Shown here: positions 17,577-26,927 of the stretch, one piece after another | Layout of the letters: each line of letters starts with the position of its first letter | Position numbering within the stretch: position 1 is the stretch's first letter | NCBI GenBank assembly: GCA_938083445.1 | Contig: CALKCP010000030.1 | Coordinates: 1-49,448 of the forward strand | From: an uncultured Ulvibacter sp. | GTDB lineage: Bacteria; Bacteroidota; Bacteroidia; Flavobacteriales; Flavobacteriaceae | Reading direction: 5' to 3' | Length of the DNA: 49,448 nucleotides | Translations under genes and position numbers: made by a program | The notes under the pieces: model-generated | What the model was told of the DNA's origin: nothing | What the model saw: the letters and a program-made list of their open reading frames with translations, nothing else | Databases searched by the model: none

Positions 17577-20500
17577 TTGGGATCAAAAAATTACGTTTAC
17601 TTGAATAGCTATTACAAGTTATTATTAGTTTTAGGTATCACATTTGGAAGTATATCACTTGGCCTTGCTCAGGACTCTACGGCAACAGGCTCAACCATGG
17701 GTAGGATGGAGTTGCCAAATCCATCAAGCATTCAAGATTTATATACCTACGATTCAATCACGGATCGATATATCTACACCAAGTCTTTAGGGAATTTTAA
17801 TATTTCATACCCTGTTATTCTCACACCACAAGAATACCAAGACCTTGTTCTGAAAGAGCAAATGAAGGCGTATTTTATGGAAAAAATTAATGCTGCAGAT
17901 GGGAGAAAAGATGGTGCAGATGACGCCCAGAAAAATTTATTACCGACATTTTATGTGCAGTCTGGTTTGTTTGAGTCCATTTTTGGAGGAAATACCATTG
18001 AAGTAATTCCTCAAGGTAGTGTGGAGATTGATTTAGGCTTGCTCTATACGAAGCAAGACAATCCCTCTTTTTCGCCAAGAAATAGATCGAACTTATCGTT
18101 TGATTTTGACCAACGCATAAGCTTAAGCTTATTGGGAAAGGTAGGGGAACGACTTCAGGTAACTGCAAATTATGATACGCAGTCGACCTTCGATTTTCAA
18201 AACCAGATTAAATTAGAATATACGCCAACCGAAGATGATATCATTCAGAAGATAGAAGTCGGTAACGTAAGTATGCCTCTTAATTCTAGTTTAATTCAAG
18301 GCGCACAAAGTTTATTCGGTGTGAAAACAGAACTTAAATTTGGAAAAACAACGATTACAGGGGTGTTTTCTGAACAAAAATCTGAATCTCGAACAGTTGT
18401 TGCAGAGGGTGGTTCAACCGTTACCAAATTCGATATTTTTGCATTGGATTACGATGAGAATCGTCACTTCTTCCTAGCACAATATTTTAGAGATAATTAC
18501 AATCGAGTTATAGAAAAATACCCGTTTATCAATTCCAATGTTCAGGTTACTAGAATTGAAGCATGGGTTACGAACAGGTCTAACCGAACCGACAATGTTC
18601 GAAATATTGTGGGGCTTCAAGATTTAGGGGAGTCTGATCCAACAAAAATAGGTCTTGCAACCCCACCGGGAGGTTTTATTAATAGACCTAGAAATTCATA
18701 TCCAGATAATGGCAATAATGACTTAAATCCATTTGGTCTAAATGACCCAAGTCAACAAACAATTTTAAACCCTTTAATTAGAGATGTAGCTTCAGTACAG
18801 TCAGGATTTACAGGGCTTCAAGTTAATGAAGGAACGGACTATGTAACGCTTGAGAATGCAAAAAGGCTTAACACAAATGAATTTCAATTAAATTCACAGC
18901 TAGGATATATTTCGTTAAATCAACGATTAACCAATGACGAGGTTTTAGGAATTGCATTTCAGTTTACGGTAAACGGAAAAGTGTATCAAGTTGGAGAGTT
19001 TTCGAATGATGGTGTAGAAGCCAATGGTGGAACATTACCAGGAGATCCAGGCGGAGACCCTAATGCACCTCCAATAGGAGGGATTTCTCAGAACCTTATT
19101 GTAAAATTATTGAAAAGTAATATTACAAATGTGAATCAGCCAATTTGGGATATCATGATGAAGAATATTTATCCTTTAGGTGCCTTTCAGTTGGAGCAGG
19201 AAGATTTTAAATTAAATATTTTATACACAGATCCATCGCCTTTAAACTACATTACACCTGTAGACGGAACTACTTTCCCTGAACCTAGTTCAAGCGAAAT
19301 TGACCCTGTCGATCTTAATGATGCGACCTTATTACGGGTATTCAACCTAGATAGATTAAGTTTTAATAATGACCCACAGCCCGGCGGAGATGGTTTTTTC
19401 GATTTTATGCCGCGGTTGACAGTAGATACTCAAAATGGACGAATTATCTTTACTAGTGTCGAACCTTTTGGAGAGTATTTATTTGATAAATTAGACAATA
19501 CTCCGAATGGAGGACCTGAGGCGTATTCAAATCCAGAAACCTACAATCCGAATCAGGACAGGTATGTTTTTGACAAACTATACTCGTCTACAAAAACACA
19601 GGCAGAGTTATTGCAAAGTGAGAAGAATAAATTTCAATTAAAAGGGACGTATAAGTCAACAGGTGCAGATGGAATTGCAATTGGGGGATTTAATATTCCT
19701 CAAGGGTCAGTAACGGTAACCGCAGGAGGAAGACAGTTAGTCGAAGGAGTCGATTATACGGTTAATTATCAATTAGGAAGGGTGCAGATATTAGACCCAG
19801 CCTTATTAAATTCGAGTACTCCTATTCAAGTTACAACAGAGAACAGTACATTATTTGGACAGCAAACAAAAAGGTTTACAGGCCTGAATATTGAACACGA
19901 GTTTAGCGATAATTTCATTATCGGTGGAACCTATTTGAATTTGAATGAACGCCCATTAACGCAGAAATCAACCTATAACGTAGAGCCAATAAATAATACA
20001 GTCTTTGGCTTTAATGCAAACTACTCGACTGACGTGCCGTTTTTAACACGATTGGTAAATAAATTACCGAATATAGATACAGATGTTGAGTCTAATTTTT
20101 CTATTCGAGGCGAGTTTGCTTACTTAATGCCTGGAGCGCCCAAAGTGGCGAATTTTGATGGGAAGACTACGGTATATGTAGATGATTTCGAATCGTCACA
20201 AACGCAATTGGATGTTAGTTCTCCCAACAACTGGTATTTGTCAAGTACGCCTGCGGATGCTGTGTTTGGAGGAGATGTTGCGAATAACAATTTGGAGTAT
20301 AATTATTTTAGAGGGAAACTAAACTGGTATACAATTGATCCAATTTTTTATAGCAGTCAAAGGCCAGACGGTATCAATGATGAAGACTTGTCTTCGCCCT
20401 TTACACGTCGGATATTTAGAGATGAAATTTTTCCAGAACAAGATATTATTCAAGGACAAACACAATCCTTATTTCCACTAGAATTGTCATATCGGCCAGG

Positions 20501-23500
20501 AGAAAGAGGAGAGTATAACTTTAACCCTGCGGCATCGGCAGATGGAGATCCGAATACTTTAGACAACCCTGAAAGTAGTTTTGGGGGTATTTCAAGGCAA
20601 CTCACAACGACAGATTTTGAACGTTCTAATGTAGAATACCTTCAGTTTTGGTTAATGGATCCATTTATCTACGATGAAAATGCATCAAACAATGGCGGTG
20701 TACTTAGCTTTAACTTCGGAAATATTTCAGAAGATGTATTAAAAGATGGGAGAAAACAGTATGAAAATGGCCTTCCTAGGGATGGAGGGACTGAAAACAC
20801 GACCGCCTCAGTATTTGGTAAGGTGCCAACAAACCAATCCTTAATCTACAGTTTTGATTCGGCTGGCGAGGAACGCACAAATCAGGATATTGGATATGAC
20901 GGCCTCAGCGATGCGCAAGAAAAAGCAAAGGCAGACTATCCTCAAGCTTTTAGGGATTTGGAAGATCCTGCAGGAGATAATTACCAATATTTTTTACAAG
21001 CAGAAGGGGGTATTATTGATCGATATCGTTCATATAATGGAACTCAAGGAAACTCACCAGTTGAAGTGACAAACACCAATAGGGGTTCAACCACATTACC
21101 AGATGTTGAGGATATTAACCGAGACAACACTATGAATACGGTGAACAGTTATTTTGAATACAATATCCCAATTGAGCCAGGGATGGACCAAAGTACTAGT
21201 AGTTATATCACCGATGTAAAAATTGTGCAAGGAATAACACTTCCAAACAATGAAGTGATAGACGCCCGCTGGGTTCAGTTCAAAATTCCATTAAGCGACC
21301 CAGATCGTGCTATAAATGGAATATCAGACTTTAGATCCATTCGATTTATGAGAATGTATTTGTCTCAATTTTCACAACCTACGGTATTGCGTTTTGGAAC
21401 TTTAGAACTGGTTCGGGGAGATTGGCGAAGATTTGTACAATCTTTTGAAACGATAAACGATCCCGATCCAACTGATGACCAAACTGTTTTTGAAGTTGAA
21501 ACCATTAGTATTGAAGAGAACAGTGGAATTTATGTGCTTCCTCCAGGGGTGCAAAGAGAACAGCTTAATAATAATAACAATATTATTCGTCAAAACGAAC
21601 AATCCTTAGCGGTTCGAATTTGTGGGTTGGAAGAGGGAGATGCACGGGCGGTTTACAAGAATTTTAGTGTTGATATGCGTCAATACGAAAACCTAGAGAT
21701 GTTTCTTCATGCAGAGTCTCAAGAGAACGAACCTCAATTAAGCGATGGAGATGTAACGGCTTTTATGCGTTTAGGAAATGATTTAACTCAAAATTTCTAC
21801 GAAGTTCAAATACCACTGGACATTAGCCCTCCAAACAGTTTAGATCCTGAAGCGGTTTGGCCCGTAGAGAATAGAATGAATATACCGCTTAGGTTACTTC
21901 AAAAGATAAAGTCTCGCGTCTTAAATAGTGACAATAATCCGAATCCAGATGACAACGGTATTGTCTTTTTTGATCAGTCAGAATTAGACGAATCTTGGTC
22001 TGGGGGACCAGAAAACGAACTCCGTATAGGAATAAAAGGAAACCCAAGTTTTGGAAATGTTCGTACCATAATGCTCGGTATTAGAAATAGCGCCACTTCC
22101 GATGTTTGTGTAGAAACATGGTTTAATGAATTGCGACTTTCAGAATTAAAAAACCAAGGAGGTTGGGCGGCAGTAGCTAGTGTTGACGCTAATTTAGCCG
22201 ACTTCGCTACCATTAGTGCAACAGGGAGTAGAAGCACCGTCGGTTTTGGTTCCATTGACCAAGGTCCAAACCAAAGAAGTCGTGAGGATGTAAAAGGATA
22301 TGATCTTGTAACGAACTTAAACTTAGGGCAATTGCTGCCGGTTAAATGGGGGGTTCAATTGCCCTTTAATTATGGGAGATCTGAAGAATTAATTACACCT
22401 CAATATGATCCTCTTTTGCAAGACGTAGAGTTAAAAACAAGTTTAGACAATGCCCAGAATTCAGAAACAAGAGATGCCATTTTAAATCGTTCAGTAGATT
22501 ATACAAAAAGACAAAGCATTAATTTTATTGGAGTTCGGAAGGAGCGCACAGGAGACGCAAAGCCAAAAATATATGATATTGAAAATTTTGCTTTTTCGTA
22601 TTCCTATAACCAAACAGATCACCGTGACTTTGAAATAGAAGAATCTTTAGATCAAAACGTTCGATTAGGAGCGACTTATAGCTATAATTTTACCCCAAAG
22701 TCTATAGAGCCTTTCAAAAAGAATGACTCTCTATTTACGGGTAAGTATTGGCAGCTGTTAAAGGACTTCAATATCAATTATTTGCCAACGAATGTAAGTG
22801 TAAGTTCAAATATAGTGCGACAGTACAATGAGCAGAAGTTTAGAGAGATAGATTTATTGCCAGGAAATATTGGATTGCCAACGCTGTACCAGCGTAATTT
22901 CTTGTTTGATTGGCAATACGCTATAAATCATAATTTAACAAAGTCGCTTCGCTTTAATTTTTCATCATCGAATAACATGATCGTGAAAAATTATTTAGGC
23001 TTAAATGGAGTTCCAGATCAATCGGTTGGAGTATGGAGTGGATTCTTTGATGTTGGAACGCCAAATTCACATTTTCAGTCGTTGCAGGTCAATTACGATT
23101 TACCATTTAGCAAAGTACCCTTTTTAAAATTTATTAGAGCAACCTATTCTTTCACAGGTGACTTTCAATGGCAGAGGAGCAGTGCACAGTTTAGCAACAT
23201 TCCTATAACATTAAGCGATGGCACCGAAGGAATTTATAACCTAGGAAATACAATTCAGAACGCCAGTACACATAGGATTAATTCAACTTTTGACATGAAT
23301 AATTTCTACAAGTACATTGGCTTGTCTAAAAAGAAGAATACTAGAACCTCTGCTGGTGGCGATAGATTTAATAATGCAAAGGGTGACGCAGGAGGAAAGG
23401 GCGGAAATTCTAAATCGGGGGGAGACAAAAAATCTGGAAAAGGAGGCCGCGGTAAAGGAGATGACGACTCATCATCTTTAGCTGGTGGTGACGATGGAAA

Positions 23501-24908
23501 GGGTGGAAAAGGCGGAAAAGGTAGAAATGGGGGTTCATCTGGTTCATTGAATGCGGGCGATAAAGCTTTGAATACCGTTATTGGCTTAGCTACTTCAATC
23601 AAGAAAATACAATTAAATTATCAAGAGAATAACGGGATATACTTACCTGGTTATACGCCGTCGATTGGGTTCATTGGGACACTGCAGCCAACTGCTGGTT
23701 TTACTTTTGGAAGTCAGGCCGAAGTGCGAGATTTGGCAGCTCGGAAAGGATGGTTAACGCTGTATCCAGAATTTAACGATCAATACACCGAGGTTGAAAG
23801 TAGGCAATTAGATGTTCAAGCGAATATCGAACTACTACCTGATTTAAAAATTGATTTAAACGGAAGAAGGGTTTATTCTGAAAACTACGCTGAAAACTAC
23901 ATAGTTGAGGATGATGAATATCGATCTTTGACACCAAATACATTTGGAAACTTTAACATCACTACGATACTTATTGGAACCTCTTTTGGTAGTAATACTG
24001 ATGTGACCTCTGCGGCATTTGAAAATTTTAGAGGCAATAGACTTGTTGTAGCCGATCGATTGGCAACCGATTTTTATGGCAGTGCTGCATTCCCAAGAGA
24101 TGAAGAAGGATATCCTGTAGGATTTGGAAAGGAAAGTCAGGACGTGCTCTTACCTGCATTCCTTTCAGCCTATAAAGGGAGTGATCCTTCTAAGGAGAAA
24201 ACAGGAATATTAAGAGATGTACCTTTGCCAAATTGGGATATGAAATATACTGGTTTGATGAGGTTGAAATGGTTTAAAAAGCGATTCAGAAGATTTTCAA
24301 TACAACACGGATATCGTGCCGATTATACAGTAAATCAATTTCAAACCAATCTCGATTTTGATACAAATGACCCTCAAGCAACAGATCAAGCGGGTAATTT
24401 CAAAAGCAAAGTCTTGCTAACCAATATAAATCTTACAGAGCAATTCTCACCTTTGGTACGAATTGACTTCGAGATGAAAAACTCCATAAAAATATTGGCC
24501 GAGTACAGAAAAGACCGTGCGTTGTCGCTCAGTTTTGCTAATACCCTCCTAACCGAAATTAAAGGAGATGAAATAATTATTGGGTTTGGATATCGAATTA
24601 AAGATTTGAAAATTGGAACTAATTTTGGCGGAAAGAAAACAATTCTGAAAAGTGATCTGAACTTTAAATTGGATATTTCTCGAAGAGAAAATAGAACGGT
24701 AATTCGCTATTTAGATGTTAACAACAATCAAACAACGGCTGGTCAAACAATTTACGGACTGCAACTATCAACAGATTATGCACTAAGTAAAAACTTAACA
24801 GCATTGTTTTATTATGACCATTCTTTTTCTGAGTATGCAATTTCGACAGCCTTTCCTCAAACAACCATTAGAGGAGGGTTTACACTTCGATATAATTTTG
24901 GAAACTAA
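17577..24908 (+). CDS. sprA: Type IX secretion translocon SprA (cell-surface/gliding protein)
   Basis: This 2443-residue outer-membrane protein forms the translocon of the type IX secretion system, a very large single-chain beta barrel that exports folded adhesins and enzymes. A signal peptide-like start (hydrophobic LLLVLGITFGSISLGLAQ) is followed by repeated SprA motifs near residues 140-240 and 800-1000. Aromatic-alternating strands run to a C-terminal strand ending GGFTLRYNFGN. Length agrees with SprA (about 2400). The start is TTG at 17577, one codon after the ruvA stop; another TTG at 17598 is possible, and no ATG precedes the signal sequence. A Gly/Lys/Asp-rich insertion interrupts the barrel at about residues 1918-1998. 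Downstream gcvH follows after 32 bases. Confidence 0.95.
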   Translation: MGSKNYVYLNSYYKLLLVLGITFGSISLGLAQDSTATGSTMGRMELPNPSSIQDLYTYDSITDRYIYTKSLGNFNISYPVILTPQEYQDLVLKEQMKAYFMEKINAADGRKDGADDAQKNLLPTFYVQSGLFESIFGGNTIEVIPQGSVEIDLGLLYTKQDNPSFSPRNRSNLSFDFDQRISLSLLGKVGERLQVTANYDTQSTFDFQNQIKLEYTPTEDDIIQKIEVGNVSMPLNSSLIQGAQSLFGVKTELKFGKTTITGVFSEQKSESRTVVAEGGSTVTKFDIFALDYDENRHFFLAQYFRDNYNRVIEKYPFINSNVQVTRIEAWVTNRSNRTDNVRNIVGLQDLGESDPTKIGLATPPGGFINRPRNSYPDNGNNDLNPFGLNDPSQQTILNPLIRDVASVQSGFTGLQVNEGTDYVTLENAKRLNTNEFQLNSQLGYISLNQRLTNDEVLGIAFQFTVNGKVYQVGEFSNDGVEANGGTLPGDPGGDPNAPPIGGISQNLIVKLLKSNITNVNQPIWDIMMKNIYPLGAFQLEQEDFKLNILYTDPSPLNYITPVDGTTFPEPSSSEIDPVDLNDATLLRVFNLDRLSFNNDPQPGGDGFFDFMPRLTVDTQNGRIIFTSVEPFGEYLFDKLDNTPNGGPEAYSNPETYNPNQDRYVFDKLYSSTKTQAELLQSEKNKFQLKGTYKSTGADGIAIGGFNIPQGSVTVTAGGRQLVEGVDYTVNYQLGRVQILDPALLNSSTPIQVTTENSTLFGQQTKRFTGLNIEHEFSDNFIIGGTYLNLNERPLTQKSTYNVEPINNTVFGFNANYSTDVPFLTRLVNKLPNIDTDVESNFSIRGEFAYLMPGAPKVANFDGKTTVYVDDFESSQTQLDVSSPNNWYLSSTPADAVFGGDVANNNLEYNYFRGKLNWYTIDPIFYSSQRPDGINDEDLSSPFTRRIFRDEIFPEQDIIQGQTQSLFPLELSYRPGERGEYNFNPAASADGDPNTLDNPESSFGGISRQLTTTDFERSNVEYLQFWLMDPFIYDENASNNGGVLSFNFGNISEDVLKDGRKQYENGLPRDGGTENTTASVFGKVPTNQSLIYSFDSAGEERTNQDIGYDGLSDAQEKAKADYPQAFRDLEDPAGDNYQYFLQAEGGIIDRYRSYNGTQGNSPVEVTNTNRGSTTLPDVEDINRDNTMNTVNSYFEYNIPIEPGMDQSTSSYITDVKIVQGITLPNNEVIDARWVQFKIPLSDPDRAINGISDFRSIRFMRMYLSQFSQPTVLRFGTLELVRGDWRRFVQSFETINDPDPTDDQTVFEVETISIEENSGIYVLPPGVQREQLNNNNNIIRQNEQSLAVRICGLEEGDARAVYKNFSVDMRQYENLEMFLHAESQENEPQLSDGDVTAFMRLGNDLTQNFYEVQIPLDISPPNSLDPEAVWPVENRMNIPLRLLQKIKSRVLNSDNNPNPDDNGIVFFDQSELDESWSGGPENELRIGIKGNPSFGNVRTIMLGIRNSATSDVCVETWFNELRLSELKNQGGWAAVASVDANLADFATISATGSRSTVGFGSIDQGPNQRSREDVKGYDLVTNLNLGQLLPVKWGVQLPFNYGRSEELITPQYDPLLQDVELKTSLDNAQNSETRDAILNRSVDYTKRQSINFIGVRKERTGDAKPKIYDIENFAFSYSYNQTDHRDFEIEESLDQNVRLGATYSYNFTPKSIEPFKKNDSLFTGKYWQLLKDFNINYLPTNVSVSSNIVRQYNEQKFREIDLLPGNIGLPTLYQRNFLFDWQYAINHNLTKSLRFNFSSSNNMIVKNYLGLNGVPDQSVGVWSGFFDVGTPNSHFQSLQVNYDLPFSKVPFLKFIRATYSFTGDFQWQRSSAQFSNIPITLSDGTEGIYNLGNTIQNASTHRINSTFDMNNFYKYIGLSKKKNTRTSAGGDRFNNAKGDAGGKGGNSKSGGDKKSGKGGRGKGDDDSSSLAGGDDGKGGKGGKGRNGGSSGSLNAGDKALNTVIGLATSIKKIQLNYQENNGIYLPGYTPSIGFIGTLQPTAGFTFGSQAEVRDLAARKGWLTLYPEFNDQYTEVESRQLDVQANIELLPDLKIDLNGRRVYSENYAENYIVEDDEYRSLTPNTFGNFNITTILIGTSFGSNTDVTSAAFENFRGNRLVVADRLATDFYGSAAFPRDEEGYPVGFGKESQDVLLPAFLSAYKGSDPSKEKTGILRDVPLPNWDMKYTGLMRLKWFKKRFRRFSIQHGYRADYTVNQFQTNLDFDTNDPQATDQAGNFKSKVLLTNINLTEQFSPLVRIDFEMKNSIKILAEYRKDRALSLSFANTLLTEIKGDEIIIGFGYRIKDLKIGTNFGGKKTILKSDLNFKLDISRRENRTVIRYLDVNNNQTTAGQTIYGLQLSTDYALSKNLTALFYYDHSFSEYAISTAFPQTTIRGGFTLRYNFGN
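23329..23568 (+). repeat. Low-complexity Gly/Lys/Asp-rich segment within sprA
   Basis: About 80 codons encode mostly Gly, Lys, Asp, Ser and Asn with repeated short units such as GGKGG, KSGGDKKSGKGG and GKGGKGG. The DNA is built from imperfect GGAGGAAAGGG- and GGTGGAAAAGG-like units and is more G-rich than the surrounding gene. It stays in frame and is flanked by normal barrel-like sequence, so it looks like an expanded surface or periplasmic loop. Confidence 0.8.
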
Positions 24909-24940
24909 TTAACTAACAATATCTTTTAAACACTACTATT

Positions 24941-25321
24941 ATGAATGTACCTACCGAATTAAAATATACAAAAGACCATGAATGGATTAGCATTGACGGC
25001 GATATTGCAACGGTTGGCATTACTGAATTCGCTCAGGGAGAGTTGGGCGATATTGTCTATGTTGAAGTAGAAACTGTCGACGAGACAATGGAGGCTGATG
25101 AAGTTTTTGGCACTGTGGAGGCAGTAAAAACTGTTTCAGATCTTTTTCTTCCCTTGTCTGGTGAAATTATCGAATTTAACGATAGTCTAGAGGCAGAGCC
25201 TGAAAAAGTAAATAATGATCCTTATGGCGATGGTTGGATGATTAAAATTAAAATAACGAACCTCGATGAACTGGATAATTTACTAGATGATGCCGCTTAT
25301 AAAGAAATTATCGGAGCCTAA
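24941..25321 (+). CDS. gcvH: Glycine cleavage system H protein
   Basis: This 126-residue lipoyl carrier shuttles the aminomethyl group between P, T and L proteins of the glycine cleavage system. The lipoylated lysine is K63 in the motif GTVEAVKTVSDLF, and the DPYGDGWMIKI ending is typical. Length is standard. It lies between sprA and a VanZ-like gene, and its last 35 bases overlap that next gene in another frame. No gcvP or gcvT is present in the window. Confidence 0.96.
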   Translation: MNVPTELKYTKDHEWISIDGDIATVGITEFAQGELGDIVYVEVETVDETMEADEVFGTVEAVKTVSDLFLPLSGEIIEFNDSLEAEPEKVNNDPYGDGWMIKIKITNLDELDNLLDDAAYKEIIGA

Positions 25322-25688
25322 AACCCTTGCATTTATTGGGGTAGCATACACGCTTTTTACAACCACAATCTTACTCATGCCTGGTTCAGAAATTCCCCAG
25401 ATAAAGATTGCTTTTATCGATAAGATCGCTCATGTGTTTATTCATGTCTTTTTAAGTTTTATATGGCTGTTGTACGCCTTTTCGTGGGATAAATATCCTG
25501 TATCTGTTAAAAAGGTAAGTATTGTTTTGCTGGCATGCTTCTCTTACGGAATAGTAATAGAGGTGGTGCAACTTCTTTTTATACCAGCGCGCAGTTATGA
25601 TGCTTTCGATATTATAGCCAATGGGTTTGGCAGTGTTATAGGCTTGTTGATTTACAGGGCTTTTAGGAACACATTGGCAAATGCGTAG
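25287..25688 (+). CDS. VanZ-like family membrane protein
   Basis: This 133-residue protein has four hydrophobic segments and the VanZ-like signature: an acidic residue followed by K-[IL]-AH in the second helix (FIDKIAHVFIHVFLSF), then EVVQLL in the third and RSYDAFDIIANGFGSVIG before the last. VanZ-like proteins are small integral membrane proteins of mostly unknown role; teicoplanin resistance applies only to the founding member. It starts inside gcvH (ATG at 25287 or 25290), overlapping 35 bases, so it depends on gcvH transcription. The gcvH-vanZ pair between sprA and tonB matches what I recall from other flavobacteria. Confidence 0.88.
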   Translation: MMPLIKKLSEPKTLAFIGVAYTLFTTTILLMPGSEIPQIKIAFIDKIAHVFIHVFLSFIWLLYAFSWDKYPVSVKKVSIVLLACFSYGIVIEVVQLLFIPARSYDAFDIIANGFGSVIGLLIYRAFRNTLANA

Positions 25689-25992
25689 TTTTATAAAAAA
25701 TTACGAAGCTTAAAACTATAATAGCATTGATAAATGAGTTTAGTTGGTAACAATGCATTCTTTTTTGATTGGTCCTCATCTGTATTCTTATTTTTGGCAC
25801 AATAGTTGGATTTAATCAAATTGTATTATTATTTCTTCAATAATGAAGTAGTTTGCGTTCAAAGTGTAGGGCCCGACTATTTAATTTGAATTAAAAATAA
25901 AAACGAATGATTATTTTATAATCTAAAGAACTAATTTTCATCTTTAATTACAGAGATTTTTATTAATTTAGCACCTATATAAAGAAACGAAT
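25689..25992. other. Intergenic region upstream of tonB
   Basis: These 304 bases are very AT-rich and hold no plausible gene or RNA. Near the tonB end, TAATTTAG at 25964-25971 resembles the TAnnTTTG -7 element with one mismatch; TTTA at 25943-25946 is a weak upstream candidate with a short 17-base spacer. No clear terminator follows the VanZ-like gene. Confidence 0.4.
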
Positions 25993-26709
25993 ATGGAACC
26001 AAAGAAAAATCCAAAGGCAGACCTAAGTAAAAGAAGTATGTTGTTTTTCCAATTAGGAATGATTCTTATGTTATTCCTTTCATGGCAGGGGATTGAATGG
26101 AAAACCTACGATAGGTCGTTGGCTATTGATACTCTGAATGTTGGAGATGAATTGGACGAAGAAATCCCGATTACTCAAACCGTAACGCCACCACCACCAC
26201 CACCGCCACCGCCACCAGCTCCTGAAGTGATTGAAGTAGTTGAAGATGAAAAGGAAGTTGAGGAGACCATTATTGAATCTACAGAAACAGATCAGGAAGA
26301 GGAAATAATGGAAATTGCTGAGATAGAGGTTTTTGAAGAAGAAATAGATGACGTTCCTTTTGCAGTAATTGAAAATGTGCCTATATATCCAGGTTGTGAA
26401 AAAAAGATTGGAAATGCGGGCAAGAAAAAATGCATGTCTGAGAAGATTCAGAAATTTGTTCAAAAGAAGTTTGATACTGAATTGGCGAATGATCTAGGTC
26501 TCGAGGGAAGACAGCGTATATCTGTACAGTTTAAAATTGATAAGAATGGAAATGTTGTTGATGTAAGAGCACGTGCGCCACATCCTAAGTTGGAGCAAGA
26601 AGCGGTTTCTGTTGTTAGGGCATTGCCAAAAATGACACCAGGAAAGCAACGTGGTAAATCAGTGGGTGTTCTGTATGCCCTGCCTATTTTATTCCAAGTC
26701 GAAAATTAA
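25993..26709 (+). CDS. tonB: Energy transducer TonB
   Basis: The 238-residue protein has the TonB layout: a short cytoplasmic N-terminus, one transmembrane helix at about residues 14-31, a periplasmic linker beginning with ten consecutive prolines (about 66-75), and a C-terminal TonB domain from about residue 135. The C-terminal domain shows VPIYPGC, ISVQFKIDKNGNVVDVRARAPHPKLEQEA and MTPGKQRGKSVGVLYALPI. It couples inner-membrane proton motive force (through ExbB/ExbD, not in this window) to outer-membrane receptors. The linker after the prolines is strongly acidic rather than Lys/Pro-rich. A strong terminator follows directly. Confidence 0.93.
   Translation: MEPKKNPKADLSKRSMLFFQLGMILMLFLSWQGIEWKTYDRSLAIDTLNVGDELDEEIPITQTVTPPPPPPPPPPAPEVIEVVEDEKEVEETIIESTETDQEEEIMEIAEIEVFEEEIDDVPFAVIENVPIYPGCEKKIGNAGKKKCMSEKIQKFVQKKFDTELANDLGLEGRQRISVQFKIDKNGNVVDVRARAPHPKLEQEAVSVVRALPKMTPGKQRGKSVGVLYALPILFQVEN
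26188..26217 (+). repeat. CCN proline triplet repeat in tonB
   Basis: Ten consecutive proline codons, eight CCA and two CCG, encode the proline run of the TonB linker. As a triplet microsatellite it could change length without breaking the frame. Confidence 0.9.
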
Positions 26710-26726
26710 CTGTCACAATAGTATGC

Positions 26727-26759
26727 AAATCCCACTCATAACGAGTGGGATTTTTTTTT
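26727..26759 (+). terminator. Intrinsic terminator after tonB
   Basis: A perfect 11-bp stem (AAATCCCACTC with GAGTGGGATTT) closes on the loop ATAAC and runs into nine T residues. It lies 17 bases after the tonB stop and separates tonB from the following gene. Confidence 0.93.
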
Positions 26760-26896
26760 CGCAGGGATTTCAATTAAAAAGGATGATTGTTTCGAGTGAT
26801 TGAGCGCTATTATTATTGAATTCCTTACATTTAAGTTAAAAGGAAACCTAATGCAGTGTCGTCTTAACCAAACCTAAAGGCATTCTAAAAAAGCTG

Positions 26897-26904
26897 TATC
26901 TTTA
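26897..26904 (+). promoter_or_regulatory. Candidate -7 promoter element upstream of the remB-like gene
   Basis: TATCTTTA differs by one base from TAnnTTTG and lies 23 bases before the ATG at 26928. It follows the strong tonB terminator, so the gene needs its own promoter. No clear -33 box is visible. Confidence 0.35.
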
Positions 26905-26927
26905 GTAATTAAAAAAGTAATTATTCA

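Noticed and set aside
23306-23602. Proline-rich minus-strand frame opposite the sprA low-complexity segment
   Set aside because: It is the mirror of Gly/Lys-rich codons in sprA; no signal or start context supports it.
25895-25920. AAACGAAT-type sequences before tonB and ruvA starts as a shared motif
   Set aside because: Only two start-proximal cases plus one intergenic copy; too short and AT-rich to separate from chance.
26080-26463. Trp/Arg-rich minus-strand frame opposite tonB
   Set aside because: Its odd composition comes directly from reading the CCA proline repeat backwards.
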